Origin: Nyssa sinensis
Taxonomy: Eukaryota; Streptophyta; Magnoliopsida; Cornales; Nyssaceae
NCBI GenBank assembly: GCA_008638375.1
Contig: VIRR01000544.1
Coordinates: 248,001-312,000, forward strand
DNA length: 64,000 nucleotides
Reading direction: 5' to 3'
Shown: positions 1-11,497 of the stretch, piece by piece
Position numbering within the stretch: position 1 is the stretch's first letter
Layout: every line of letters starts with the position of its first letter
Made by a program: the position numbers and the translations under genes
The notes under the pieces: generated by a model
The model's database searches: none
Seen by the model: only the letters and a program-made list of their open reading frames with translations
What the model was told of the DNA's origin: nothing

Positions 1-2858
1 GATAGTTTATTTAAATTTGACTTGGATCCCAATTTTGAGAATAATTATTTATCCTTGCATATTGATGTTGGTATTAAACGAAACATCATAAATGAGAACT
101 CATCCATGTTGTGGCATAGAAGATTGGAACATATCCCCATAAAGAGAATTAAAAGGTTGTGAATGATGGAGTCTTACAAACTCTTGATTTTACTAACTTT
201 AAGACTTATGTGGACTGTATAAAAGGAAAGCAGACTAACAAGACCACTAAAGGTGCCACAAGGAGTTCGAGTCTTTTAGAAATCATACAACTGATATCTG
301 TGGACCTTTTCCTACTCCCTGCCTAAATGGTCAAAGATATTTTATCTTATTCATTGATGACCATACAAGGTATATGTATCTCTACCTTCTAAATGAAAAG
401 GCTAAAGCACTAGATGCTTTCAAAACCTATAAAGTTGAATAGAGAAACAAAAGGAAAATAAAATCAAGATCGTAAGATCTGATAGGGGAGTTGAGTATTA
501 TGGTAGGTATATAGAAAAGGGAGAAATGATGGGTCCATTTTCAAAATTTCTCGAAGAAGAGGGCATTATTGCACAATACATAATACCCGGCACACCATAA
601 CAAAACGGTGTAGCTGAAAGGAGGAATCGCATGCTTATGGACATGGTAAGAAGCATGATTAGTAATTCTGAATTGTCATTATTCTTGTGGAGTGAACCCT
701 TGAAAACCGCTGTGTATATCTTGAATAAAGTTCCATCCAAGGCTGTCTCTAAGACACATTTTGAGTTATGGACTGGACGAAAACCAAGTTTGAATCATTT
801 ACACGTATGGGGTTGTCCTATTGAAGTGAGGATTTATAATTCTCACATAAAGAAATTGGACCCAAGAACAATAAGTGGTTTCTTCATTGGCTATCCGGTA
901 AACTCCAAAGGTTTCAAGTTTTATTGTCTTTCAAATAGTCCTAAAATTGTTGAGAGCAGAAATGCCAAATTCCTTGAGGATGTTGAACCTAGTGGGAGTG
1001 CTTATCCTCGTAAGTTACAATTTGAGGAAGCACAAGAGCAAACTAAAAATCCTTCATATGAAGGACGTATGATTATGCTAAGAGAAGATCAAATTGATTA
1101 CTCTGAACAACAATCATTTCAAGAACAGTCTACTCATGAAGAAAAGGTTCAAGCAGAATCCACTCCTAGTTTACAAACTACAAAGGAAGTAGTATTAAGG
1201 AGATCCTCAAGAGTAAGGAGACCAACAATTTCTAATGACTATATAGTTTACCTTCAAGAATCTGACTTTGATGTTGGACCTAAGGAAGATCCAAGCTCGT
1301 TTTCAGAGGCCATGAGTGGAGATAATTCCACATATTGGTATGATGCCATGAAAGATGAGATGGAATCCATGGCTAAAAATCAAATCTGGGATCTCGTTGA
1401 CTTACCTAATGGAGCTGTAGCCATTGACTACAAATGGGTTTATAAAACCAAAAGGGATTCTTATGCTAATGTTAAACGACGTAAAGCTAGACTTGTAGCT
1501 AAAGGATTTACTCAAAATAAAGGTATTAACTACCATGGAACTTTCTTTCTAGTTTCTAAAAAGGATTCATTCAGAATAGTCACGGCATTAGTAGCTCATT
1601 TTGATCAGTGTTACATCAGATGAATGTGAAAACAATATTTTTAAATGAAGATCTTGAAGAGGAGATATATATGTTACAACTTGAGGGTTTTAAAGAAAAC
1701 AGTTAGAGAGTTTGCAAATTAAAGAAATCCATATATGGACTTAAACTGGCCTCCTGCCAGTGGTATATAAAGTTTCACAAGGTTATTAACTCATTTGGAT
1801 TTATTGAGAACCTTGTTGATTAGTGCATATACCTTAAGATCAGTGGGAGTAAATTCATTTTCTTAGTCTTATATGTAGATGATATTTTGCTTGCAAGCAG
1901 TGATTTAGGCTTGCTTTATGACACCAAGCAGTTTTTTTCTCAAAACTTTGAAATGAAGGATTTAGGTGAAGCCTCTTATGTCATTGGCATAGAGATTCAC
2001 AGAGACAAAGAACAAAGAATTTTGGGACTGTCTCAAAGGGCCTACATTGAAAGAGTTTTGGAGAGATTAAACATGAAGATTTGTAAGGCTTTAGTGACAC
2101 CTATTGTCAAAGGGGATGCATTTAGTAAAATCCAATGCCCTTAAAATGCATTGGAGCAGGAGCAGATGAAAGGGATACCATATGCATCTGCAATAAGAAG
2201 CCTAATGTATGCACAGGTCTGCACTAGATCGGAGATTGGCTTCGTAGTGGGATTATTGGTTCGATATCAAAGTAACCCAAGATTGGGTCATTAAAAAGCT
2301 GCAAAGAAAGTTCTACGGTATTTACAAGGAACCAAAGATTACAGATTGACTTATAAACACACTAACCGATTAGAGGTGGTTGGTTATTTAGACTCAGATT
2401 TTGCCGGATGTGTAGACACCAAAAAATCTACTTCAGGATATATTTTTCTACTTGCTGGGGGTGCTATATCTTGGAGGAGTTGTAAGCAAACTATTGTTGC
2501 TACGTCTACTATGGAGGCAGAATTCATAGTATGCTATGAAGCTATTACACAGGCACTATGGTTGAGGAATTTTCTTAATGGTCTTAAGATTGTTGATTTA
2601 GTAGAAAGGCCACTAAAGATCTTCTGTGATAGTACTACTACAATTTTCTTCTCTAGAAATAATAAAAGTAGTAGCAGAAGTAAGCATATCGACATCAAGT
2701 ACCTCAGTGTTAGAAAGAGCATTAAGAGGAATGAGGTGTTTATTGAGCATATAAGTACTGAGTTGATGATTGCAGATCCCATGACCAAAGGCTTACCGGC
2801 ACTGCATTTCAAATGTCATATGGACAATATGAGACTTGTCAACTTATTTTATGTTTAG
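1..2858 (+). pseudogene. Ty1/copia element 1, decayed pol (GAG-pre-integrase, integrase, RT, RNase H), 5' part outside window
   Basis: This is the 3' two thirds of a copia polyprotein. In order: a GAG-pre-integrase zinc motif starts near 110 (WHRRLEH), the integrase core has SDRGVEY near 478 and NGVAERRNR near 605, RT begins near 1330 with the IWDLVDLP and KARLVAKGF motifs, LYVDDILL sits near 1869, and RNase H at 2346-2858 has GYLDSDFAG, STMEAEF and DPMTKGL. Copia order (integrase before RT) is clear. The reading frame is broken by several stops and frameshifts, for example around 160, 440, 600, 1621, 1705, 1822, 2143 and 2293, so no functional polyprotein can be made. The gag and protease end and the 5' LTR lie left of the window. 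About 350 bases of non-coding sequence (2859-3204) separate the last stop from the polypurine tract. Confidence 0.93.
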
Positions 2859-3204
2859 TTTCTCTTTATTTGGTCTATAGACATACAATATTTATTTTGT
2901 TTTGGAGAATAAAGTTGTTTTATGCATATTATTTTTATACATGGGAAATATGTAAAGTAGGACCCGAATGACTTACTGGAAGTTCATTCATAAAGTTATT
3001 TGTTCATATGGTACTTATTTAAGGGGTATTGTACATGTGATACATGGAAGGGATGCCTTAACTTTATAAAGGCTTTACTGTCATGATTCGTGTATAATAT
3101 TATTTATCTGAGTGGAAGTGTTAATAACTAGTTGAACTAAACAATGTTTGGCCATAGTTAGTTTTCTAATCACCCTATATGGAAACTTGTGTGACATGAG
3201 GGTC

Positions 3205-3640
3205 AAGTGGGAGAATGTTAGAGTTATATTTAGAGTGACCCTCGTGCCTATCAAGTCTTGATTAGATTTTAACTGTTAAGAAGATAAGATTTTATCTGTT
3301 AAGAAATTTAAATTTAAATTTAAACAAGGGGATTAAGAGTTTTTTTTTGAACAACTAGTAATTAATAAGCCATATCCTATTCCTTGATAGGAGGAATAGT
3401 TCAAGTCTAACTCTGTTAGAGGATCCCTAGCCTAGCCTATAAATAGAGGGCTTGTGTATACCATCAGTACGGCAATCAAAGGGCATAGGCCAGAAAATTC
3501 TCTTCCTACTCAAATTTTTCTTTCTCTTTAAGTGGGTTTTCTTTTAAGCTCTTGCTCGTTCTTGAATCATCATGGCAAGAGGTATGCAATTTATTATTTT
3601 CGCTGCTATCTATTATGTATTTTAATTATTCTTACAAATA
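3205..3640 (+). mobile_element. Copia element 1: polypurine tract and 3' LTR
   Basis: The purine run AAGTGGGAGAA at 3205-3215 is a typical copia polypurine tract. It is followed directly by TGTTAGAG at 3216, a typical LTR start. The LTR holds a TATA box (CTATAAATAG near 3438) and a pyrimidine-rich stretch near 3495-3535, as expected for U3 and R/U5. The right end is uncertain because the 5' LTR is not in the window for comparison; I place it near 3640, where a CA dinucleotide follows the last LTR-like sequence. Confidence 0.65.
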
Positions 3641-3720
3641 TATCCACATGTTTTTATTGATATTTGCTTATATATATAAATTTTGTATTTTCAAAATAAC
3701 ACAAATTAATATTTTAAAAT

Positions 3721-3929
3721 TGTTGGATATTGGGACGGGTTGCACCCAAACCTATAGCCATTGGGGCATCCACAAAGTTTGAATGAGAGTTGTGATTGTG
3801 AATATATTTATCGTTGAACCATAAATATATATATTGTATATTTTTTAGGAAATAGTTTTTAGAGTTTGGGGTTTTCCTATATATCCACGTGTATTGGTTC
3901 AACTTGTTTATTGAAGAGAAAAAGTTTCA
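3721..3929 (+). mobile_element. Copia element 2: 5' LTR (209 bp)
   Basis: The segment starts TGTTGGATATTGGG and ends in CA immediately before a primer binding site, which fixes the right end. It carries a TATA-like run near 3826-3840. At 209 bp it is short for a copia LTR. No second copy lies in the window, so the left end rests only on the TGTTGG start. The element lies right behind the 3' LTR of copia element 1. Confidence 0.75.
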
Positions 3930-3947
3930 TGGTATCAGAGCCCTCTG
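3930..3947 (+). other. Copia element 2: primer binding site (initiator tRNA-Met type)
   Basis: TGGTATCAGAGC at 3930-3941 is the standard copia primer site, complementary to the 3' end of plant initiator tRNA-Met. It abuts the CA end of the LTR with no gap. Confidence 0.9.
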
Positions 3948-4477
3948 TTGCGCCTCTGCTGTTCTTCTTCAGCCTTGCTGCGCCTCTGCTTCTTTTCAGC
4001 TTTTCTGAATCCCTTTTTTTTGTATTCTTCTCTAATCTTTTTTCTTCTCCAGCCACCATTTTTGACCACCTCTTTTAACTTTTCTCTTTTTTCTCTTTCT
4101 TTTCCTTTTGCTTGATTCTGATCACCGCCACTTTCTGCTTTTCGTTTCTTATTTGCCCTTTTCTTTGCTCTTCCAGTTTTCAAACCGCAATGACCTCCAA
4201 ATCCTTGGTCCTTTTTTTTTTTGTCTATGCTGCCACTTTTCTTCTGCTTTGCTTTGTTTTATTTTTCTTCTTTTCCTCAAATCCTGCTGCACCCCAGCCG
4301 AGTCGCTTGTGTCACGCGTTCTGTTTTATTTTTTTTTTTCTTTTCTGTTTCAGCCAATTTCTTTTCTTTTTGTTCCCTGTTCAGCCCAGCGCTGTCATTC
4401 TGTTCTTTCTTCTCTTTTCTGTTCAACGTTTTCTTTTTCGTTCAAAATACCCTTTTTGTCATTAAACTTTCATTATA
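3948..4477 (+). other. Copia element 2: pyrimidine-rich leader between primer site and gag
   Basis: About 530 bases of very T- and C-rich sequence fill the gap between the primer site and the gag ATG. Several overlapping open frames run through it but encode only Phe/Ser/Leu-rich low-complexity sequence, so I read them as by-products of composition. I see no gene here. Confidence 0.6.
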
Positions 4478-7400
4478 ATGTCCGAAGATAAGATTCAAGC
4501 TATTAGTTGTAAACTCAATGGTACCAATTACACTTATTGGGCTAGTGTTATGAAAAATTTTATACTTGGCCGTAAAAAGTGGGGTTATGTATCCGGTTCC
4601 ATCCTTCGTCCATCAGATCCCAAAAAAGAGAGGTATGAGGCTGCATGTGAAACTTGGGATTGTGACAATGCTCAGATTCTAACTTGGTTCCACAACTCTG
4701 TGGATGATTTTATTAGGATATTGTTTTCTAAGTACTCCACGGTAAAGGAGGTGTGGACATACTTACTTGGTGTTTATCAGCAGTCCAACTTTGCCAAAAC
4801 GGTATGAGTTGGAGACAACCATTCATGGTACTCGTCAGGGAGACAAGTCTATTCAAGATTTCTATATTGAAATGACTGGTCCCTAGGATCAGCTTGCTAT
4901 GATGGAGCCCTCTAGCATAAGTGTACTTGATGATTATCTGAAGTTTCAGGAAGATGGCCGTTTAGTACAGTTCTTAACTGCCCCCTCTCCTCAATTTGAG
5001 GCGATTTGTAATGGCATTCTTGTCTCCTTCTATTTTTTTAGCTCCTGCACAGCCAACTCTACTGCCCACTCCTCCTGCTAATACACTTCCATCTACTGGA
5101 AGGCCTAAGAGGGTCTCACCACCCTCAGATGAGTGTGCTTTTTGTCATCAAAAGGGCCATTGGAAGTATAATTGTCCCAAGAGGGGACGTTTGCCCACTT
5201 CTTCTCAACAGTCATCCACCTAGTTCCGAGCCCCTGCTTCGCATACTTCTCGGTCTCCAACAGCCTACACAGCATCTTCTTCAACTAGTAATTCCGACAT
5301 TGCTTTATTGAGTGCTCAGATTGTCCTCTGCCACCCAACCTTCTGCTTCTGCTCTATCTCTTCATTCAGGTTTGCTTGGGTCTTCCTCAGGTATCTCTCC
5401 TCTAGTCTGAATTTTTGATTTTGGTGCTTCACATCATATGACTCCCTATCTTTCTTTATTACACAATTGTATCCCACCTCCTTCTCCCATTACTGTTAGT
5501 ACTGCCAATGGGTCTCACATGCCTGTCTTATCTGTTGGTTTTGTATTACCTCAGACAAATCTGCAGTGACACTTCCTTCTGTTATTTATGTTCCACATTT
5601 ATCAGTTAGTCTCCTTTCCATTAGTCAACTTGATGCCTCTGGTTTTGATGTCATTTTTTCTTCTTCTGTTTGTACTGTACAGGATCAGTTGTCTAAGAAG
5701 CAGTTTGGGACCGGACGTAGAGTCGGGGATCTATATGTGGTGGATAGTTTACATGTTCCTGTTACTGTTCCTTCATATGCTTTTTCTTCTTTTCAGTTAG
5801 ACTCTTAGTCTAGTCAGTTTTACTTATGGCATTCGCGATTAGTTCATTTGTCTATTGATCGTTTATGATCTTTAGTTCAGTCTGATTTTTTGGGTAAAGT
5901 TTCACTTAGTGCGCTTATCGAGTGTTGCGGTTGTAAACTTGCTAAAATGACAGCTTTACCATTTAATAAAAGTACTTCAATTTCTCATACACCTTTCTCT
6001 TTTGTTCACTCTAATGTCTGGGGACCTTCTCCTATTTCTACCAAAGGTGGTTCTGCTTATTATGTTTCCTTTATTGATGACTGTACTCGTTATACTTAGA
6101 CTTTTCTTATGAAACATAAGTCTGATTTCTATCAAATTTACCGTGATTTTCAGTCTATGATTTTCACTCAGTTTGGGTGTGTTATCAAAGTATTCCAGTC
6201 TGACTTGGGTGGGGAGTACTTTAAAACAGAACTTTGTGAGTACATGGCTTTATTAGGTACTATTCATCAATCTTCTTGTGCCGATACTCTTGCAAAAAAT
6301 GGTAGGGCTGAGCGTAAACACCGTCATCTTTTTGACACTGCACGATCTCTTCTTCTATCTGCTTCAATTCCAGCACTTTTTTGGGGTGAAGCTGTTCTTA
6401 CTGCTACTTTTCTTCTAAACCGAATGCCTACTCCTCTTCTTTCTGGTCGTTCTCCTTATGAAGCTCTGTATTCTGAAGTACCTAATTACTCTCTTCTTCG
6501 TGTCTTTAGGTGTGCTTGCTTTGTTCTCCTTCCTCAGAAAGATATAACCAAATTGAGTGTCAGGTCTGTTCTCTGTGTCTTCTTAGGGTACAGTTCCACC
6601 TAGAAAGGTTATCGTTGTTATGATATAACTTCTCGTCGCCTTTATGTCTCTCGGCATGTGGCTTTTCTTGAACGATTGGCTTACTTTCAGCTACTTACTA
6701 CCACTGTTACTCTCTCCAAAGAGGATTTGATTCATATTGATCATTTTCCTTCTAATGTGCCTTCCGATGAGTATATCTTTACAATCACTACTGAGTCCTT
6801 TCCTGAACCCACTGGTTCTGTCGTCCCCTCTGATGCCACTAGACCTCCAGTTACTACTGCATCAACTAGTCCCCCACCAGATATCTCTCTCTGTTCCTTC
6901 TACTTCTGAAGACACTGATCCTGCTCCCCGCCGAAATCCTCTTCGTCATCTCCAGTCATCGGTAAAATTACTTGGTTTTTCTAACACTTGTTTCTCTCAT
7001 TCCTACTGTACTTTCTTGTCTGCTATTCACTCTTTTTCAAAACCATAGTCTTATAAGGAAGCTTGTCAAAGTCCTCATTGGGTCCAGGCTATGGCTGAAG
7101 AGTTGGCTGCCTTACAAAAGACATCCACTTGGGAGTTAGTGTCTTTGCCGGCTGGTAAAAATTTGATTGGCTGTAAATGGGTCTTCAAAGTCAAGACCAA
7201 CTCTAATGGCTCTCTTGAGTGTTACAAAGCTCGACTTGTTGCTAAGGGATTCCTTCAAGAATATGGTATTGACTATGATGAGACATTTGCTCATGTTGCC
7301 AAAATGACTACTATCCATACCTTGATTTTCGTTGTTGCCGTTCACTCCTGGCCCCTTTATCAAATGGACATTAAGAATGCATTTCTTAATGGCCATCTTA

Positions 7401-7779
7401 CAGAGGAAGTTTATATGCGTCCTCTACCAGGATTGCCTCATTCTTCCGGTCAGGTGTGTCGCCTTCGTTGTGCCCTTTATGGTTTGAAACAGTCTCCACG
7501 CGCCTGGTATGACCGCTTTTAGACAGCTGTGACTCAGCTTGGTTTTCTTTCCAATGCTCATGACTCTGCCTTGTTTCTTTTTCACACCTCTTCTGGCTTT
7601 GTTGCTTTATTATTGTATGTGGATGATATGATCATCACTGGGTCGGATTCTTTTGCCATCACTCTTGTTAAGCAGCATTTGTTTTGCACCTTTGAAATAA
7701 AGGACTTGGGTCCTTTGCGGTATTTTCTTGGTATTGAAGTGGCCTACTCTCCCAAGGGCTACTTTCTTTCACAGGCTAA
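4478..7779 (+). pseudogene. Copia element 2: decayed gag-pol, truncated inside RT
   Basis: Gag starts at the ATG at 4478 with a UBN2-type opening (KLNGTNYTYWASVM). A CCHC zinc knuckle (CAFCHQKGHWKYNC) lies near 5135-5176. Protease is recognisable near 5405 (DFGASHHMT; DTGAS is usual, so the catalytic Asp context is altered). A GAG-pre-integrase remnant lies near 5825-5950. Integrase runs about 5960-6600 with SDLGGEY near 6210 and NGRAERKHR near 6300. RT starts near 7091 with KARLVAKGF near 7225 and YVDDMIITGSD near 7616. Stops and frameshifts occur throughout, several of them TAG. The protein is cut at SQAK near 7779, where the next residues should continue RT. The RT end, RNase H and 3' LTR are absent from the window. 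Confidence 0.92.
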
Positions 7780-7787
7780 AGGTATGG

Positions 7788-7960
7788 AAATTACACCTTA
7801 AGTTTGAAATAGTTGCACCAAAAATTACGAGAGTTACACCTTACTTATCTTGTATAAATGGAATATTCAGTGTTATAAGAGTTGCACCAAAGGTTGTAGT
7901 AAGTTGCTCCGTAAGTTTGAAATAATTGCACAAACGTTACAAGAGTTGCACTTATTTCAT
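7788..7960 (+). repeat. Minisatellite array A (TTGCACC-type), left edge of the MULE region
   Basis: The motif TTGCACC or TTACACC, followed by runs such as TTAAGTTTGAAAT, recurs six or more times with irregular spacing. The array begins within about 10 bases of the point where copia element 2 breaks off. The same motif in the same orientation recurs in two later arrays (10741-11060 and 15092-15390). Confidence 0.75.
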
Positions 7961-8111
7961 AAAATAACTTGCGCTTTGCAAATCTTAGTTCTTGCAATAT
8001 GTACATAAGTTACGCCTTTATTATACACATGATTGCAACTATATTTGTCATTGTTATAATCATTTAAATATACTAATGACTTGCGTATATTTTTTTGGTA
8101 GTAAGATTAAA

Positions 8112-10482
8112 ATGGACCATTTCACGTGAAAGAAATTGGCTTGTTACTGCCATTGGGGTGGAGAAATAAAAGTTAAATATGGTCATGTTATTTATGATGG
8201 ATGTGTAATTAACCTAATTATCGTGAACACCAACACTAGTTTTGAAGATTTTTTAAATGATACTTGCATTGCTCTTGGCATTGATCCAGTAGGGAAGATG
8301 TTTCACTAATTAGCCTGCAAAGTTGGTAAGATTGCATGATGATCGTGAGTTACGTTTGATGTGTCATTTTAATAATGATAAAGTTGATGTTTACGTTACT
8401 GATGGTACACATACTACTCCATCACATGTAAGCAAAAGGTTAGGTATTGTCATAATTGATTGTTGTTTAATTCAATTAGAATGTGGTACTGTACTGTAAC
8501 GTTCTCACTATTTCAAAATTTTTAAAAGTGTAGGGAATCTAATGTTTCTACAATATCTGCATGAACCCCTACTATTGTTGCCCAATTCGAGGAACATGAT
8601 GCTCCTTCTAGTCGACCTTGCACTGCTCTTGATAGTGAAGAAACAAATCAGACGTTACAAATTGATTCTCAAGCATCTAAAGTTGCTTCTATGACTTTTT
8701 CAAGTGTTGTCGATGGGTTTCATATTGAAATGGGTTAGATATTTAAAAGTTCACTTCAGTTCAAGTAAGCATATGCATGTTTTGCAATGGCAAACAAGTT
8801 TACTTTTGAGTTCCTCAATAATAGTCATTCATACTACAGGATTGTGTGTAATGTTGAGGGGTGTAAATGGAAATTGACAGCCAGAAGTGTAAGAAATTCT
8901 TATATTGTCAGAGTTAAGAAATTTAACAATGTTCATTCTCACACAACAAATGATGTTGCAAACTACAAGCCCATTGTTCGTTCAAAATATATTGGAAAGA
9001 TGAGAAGATAAAATAGCTAAGACTTCTAGGAATCTCCTTGGGCAAATACACAAGGATTTTGAATTATCTATATCTATTCAAATGTCATATCATCAAGTAT
9101 GGTCTGCAAAAAAGTGGGCTAAGTGGAGTATTACTGGGGTGCCTAGAGATAGTTTCAAATATGTGTCATGGATGTGTCAATGCCTTAGAGATTGCATACC
9201 AGGTACTAGTGCAAACTATGTTGTATCAGATGATGGTCGTTTCAAGCAGTTATTTGTGGCTTATGGTTGTTCACTTATGGGCTTCAACACAGCATGTAGG
9301 CCATTACTTTTCATCAATGTTTGTCACTTTACAACCTATTATGGTGGTGTTTTGATGTCTGCGACTGGATTAGATGCGAATAATAACTTGTATTCATTAG
9401 CATATTCATTTTCATCAGGCGAGAATGATGAGAATTGGTTATGGTTTTTGGAAGAGTTGAAGCACGTATTAGGTGACCGTACAACTGTACTCATGACAGA
9501 TAGGAATCATGGCTTTCTGTTAAGCATATCTCAAACATTTGGAACACAGTGTGATGCATGGTGCCTTCGACATTTGAAAGAAAATTTCAGCAACTTCATG
9601 CAAAGTAAAAGGATAAAAAATAGAAGAAGCGAAACTGGGTTAAAAATGCTGAATGATATTGCATATGCAAGGGATCCACGTATGTATGACCACTATTTCC
9701 AGAACATGTATAACTTCAGTCTTGATATGTCTTAGTGGATTAAAGATAATAAGCCTAAACACTGAGCAAATACGTTGTTTCCATTGAAGCATTGGGATTG
9801 GTTGTATAGTAATCTAGTAGAGTCTTTCAATTCATGGATAACTCCCTTGCGTTACATTACCATTTTTTAGTTCATGAAAAACCATGTTCTAAAATTGACA
9901 AGTTTTCTAATGGATAAGAAGATAACCTTTGATCGAGAAGTTAAAAATTTTCGTAGGACATAGGATTGAGGAAAAAATGCATGATAGTTAAGAAAAGTCC
10001 ACTAGATTTGGTTATAAGTTCTCACTGACCAGAGAGTACACTATCACCGATTGAAATTTGAAAAGATATGCAGTTAAGTTATTGTTACATGAATGCAGTT
10101 GTTTAGAGTGGTAGATGACTGAAATTCCTTATCCTCATGCTATGGTTGTGATGGGTCATGCTCGTATCAGTGTGTATGATATGGTTGATGTCTGGTTCAA
10201 GAACGAAACACAAGCACATTTGCTACAATTTATGATACCCCTTATACCTACTCACGATAAGCCGACCCTGAAGGAGCTCTCTAGCACAACTGCAACTATT
10301 AGGATGTTATCCCAATTTACTACAGTTGAGGCGACACCACTGCCACTGAAAACTAAAAGACTCCCTAATAGATTAAAGAAAAAACGCATTGAGTCTTAGT
10401 ACCAAGATAATAGGGCTATTCATTATTCTCGCTGCTAAAAGAGCGTTCACAATCGAAATAGTTGCAAGGAACCTATCCCATA
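8112..10482 (+). pseudogene. Mutator-like (MuDR/MULE) transposase, broken
   Basis: Translated pieces line up with the whole MULE transposase order. An N-terminal PB1-like region lies at about 8170-8430 (KVDVYVTDG). The MuDR DNA-binding domain is at 8787-9011 (CNVEGCKWKLTAR, HSHT). The catalytic DDE domain is at about 9082-9735, with TGLDANN, LMTDRNHG and the C..RH of DAWCLRHLKENF. The following segment has NLVESFNSWI near 9805, a SWIM-like zinc finger near 10090-10160 (CSCLEW ... HA), and a C-terminal zinc knuckle CX2C-X4-H-X4-C near 10427-10470. Stops and frameshifts (near 8309, 8340, 8510, 8736, 9011, 9735, 9764, 10112, 10397 and 10436) break it, so it is a dead copy. It lies between minisatellite arrays A and B. 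Confidence 0.85.
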
Positions 10483-10740
10483 ATGAAAACTTTGTTGTTC
10501 TACCCATTTTTTAACAATACTTTTGTAATTTATCTTGGTGCTCGCAAGGATTGTTTTAAATTAACTATGTTATGTAATGACTTTTGGTACATTGTGAACA
10601 TTTCAATGTATCAATGTTTAATGACTTACGAGGATTATGCAGTTTTCAACTACTTATATTAGCTTCTATATGTTAGATTTAGAATTTGTAAATATAAATC
10701 TTCTATTGATATTAGTTGCTTGGTATAAAATGTTCTAGTG
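10483..10740. other. Short spacer after the MULE transposase
   Basis: AT-rich sequence between the transposase C-terminus and array B. The one open frame across it (10462-10662) begins in the transposase tail and continues into sequence with no recognisable domain. I see nothing else. Confidence 0.4.
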
Positions 10741-11060
10741 TTATGGGGTTACACCTTAGGTTAATACAATTGCACTTTAGGCTTGACCCAGTTGCTCCCC
10801 CTAGTTATGAGTGTTACACTTGGTTCAGAACATGAACTACAAGTTGGTTCACAGTATTATGGGGTTGCACCTTAGGTTAATACAATTGTACCTCAAGTTT
10901 TACCCAGTTGCTCCCCATAGTTGTGTGGGTTGTACCTAATTCAAACCATGAAATGCATGTTGGTGCACAGTGTTATGGGGTTACACCTTAGGTTAATATA
11001 GTTGCACCTCAGGTTTTACCCAGTTGCTCTTCCTGGTTGTGAGGGTTGCACCTGGTTCAA
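10741..11060 (+). repeat. Minisatellite array B, 116-bp period
   Basis: Units start with TTATGGGGTT at 10741, 10857 and 10973, giving a period of exactly 116 bp, with the third unit partial. Each contains a TTGCACC or TTACACC motif, CCCAGTTGCTC, and a further GGTT-rich part. The units resemble those of array C (15092-15390). The array lies between the transposase and the protease gene. Confidence 0.85.
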
Positions 11061-11497
11061 CAACATCAAAATTACAAAACCTGCTATTTAGATTTGTTTC
11101 ACAATTACAAAACATTCACATCATTAGACTATTTTAACTAAACATTCACAATATTTCAAATAAATTAAACATACACAGAGTAAAAAGTTTGTATTGATAT
11201 CATTTTTCAAATGAATTACACATTCACAAGTGTCAATGTCATGTCCAAATTATATTGTTCAAATTACATAAACCCCAGAACATATTGACAAACTCAACCA
11301 TTCACATATCGTCTTGCCCTAAGGGCACGATCCAAGACTTGATCTTTAATTCTGTTCAAGGAATGCATTACCCAATCCACTACATAATATTTTTGGATAT
11401 ATTGGATGTGTTTCTACATAAAAAAAGAAAACATAATTTAAATACATAGCCAAGATTGGTTCAAATGTATATAAACAGAAGAGATGTTGAAATGAGT
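11061..11497. other. Spacer between array B and the ULP1-like gene
   Basis: AT-rich sequence of about 440 bases with no gene-like reading frame. It would hold the end of the - strand protease gene and its 3' flank. I see no polyadenylation signal I would defend. Confidence 0.3.

Noticed and set aside
3866..4491. Overlapping open frames rich in Phe, Ser and Leu (and Lys/Arg/Glu on the other strand)
   Set aside because: They follow from the pyrimidine-rich leader of copia element 2 and have no domain.
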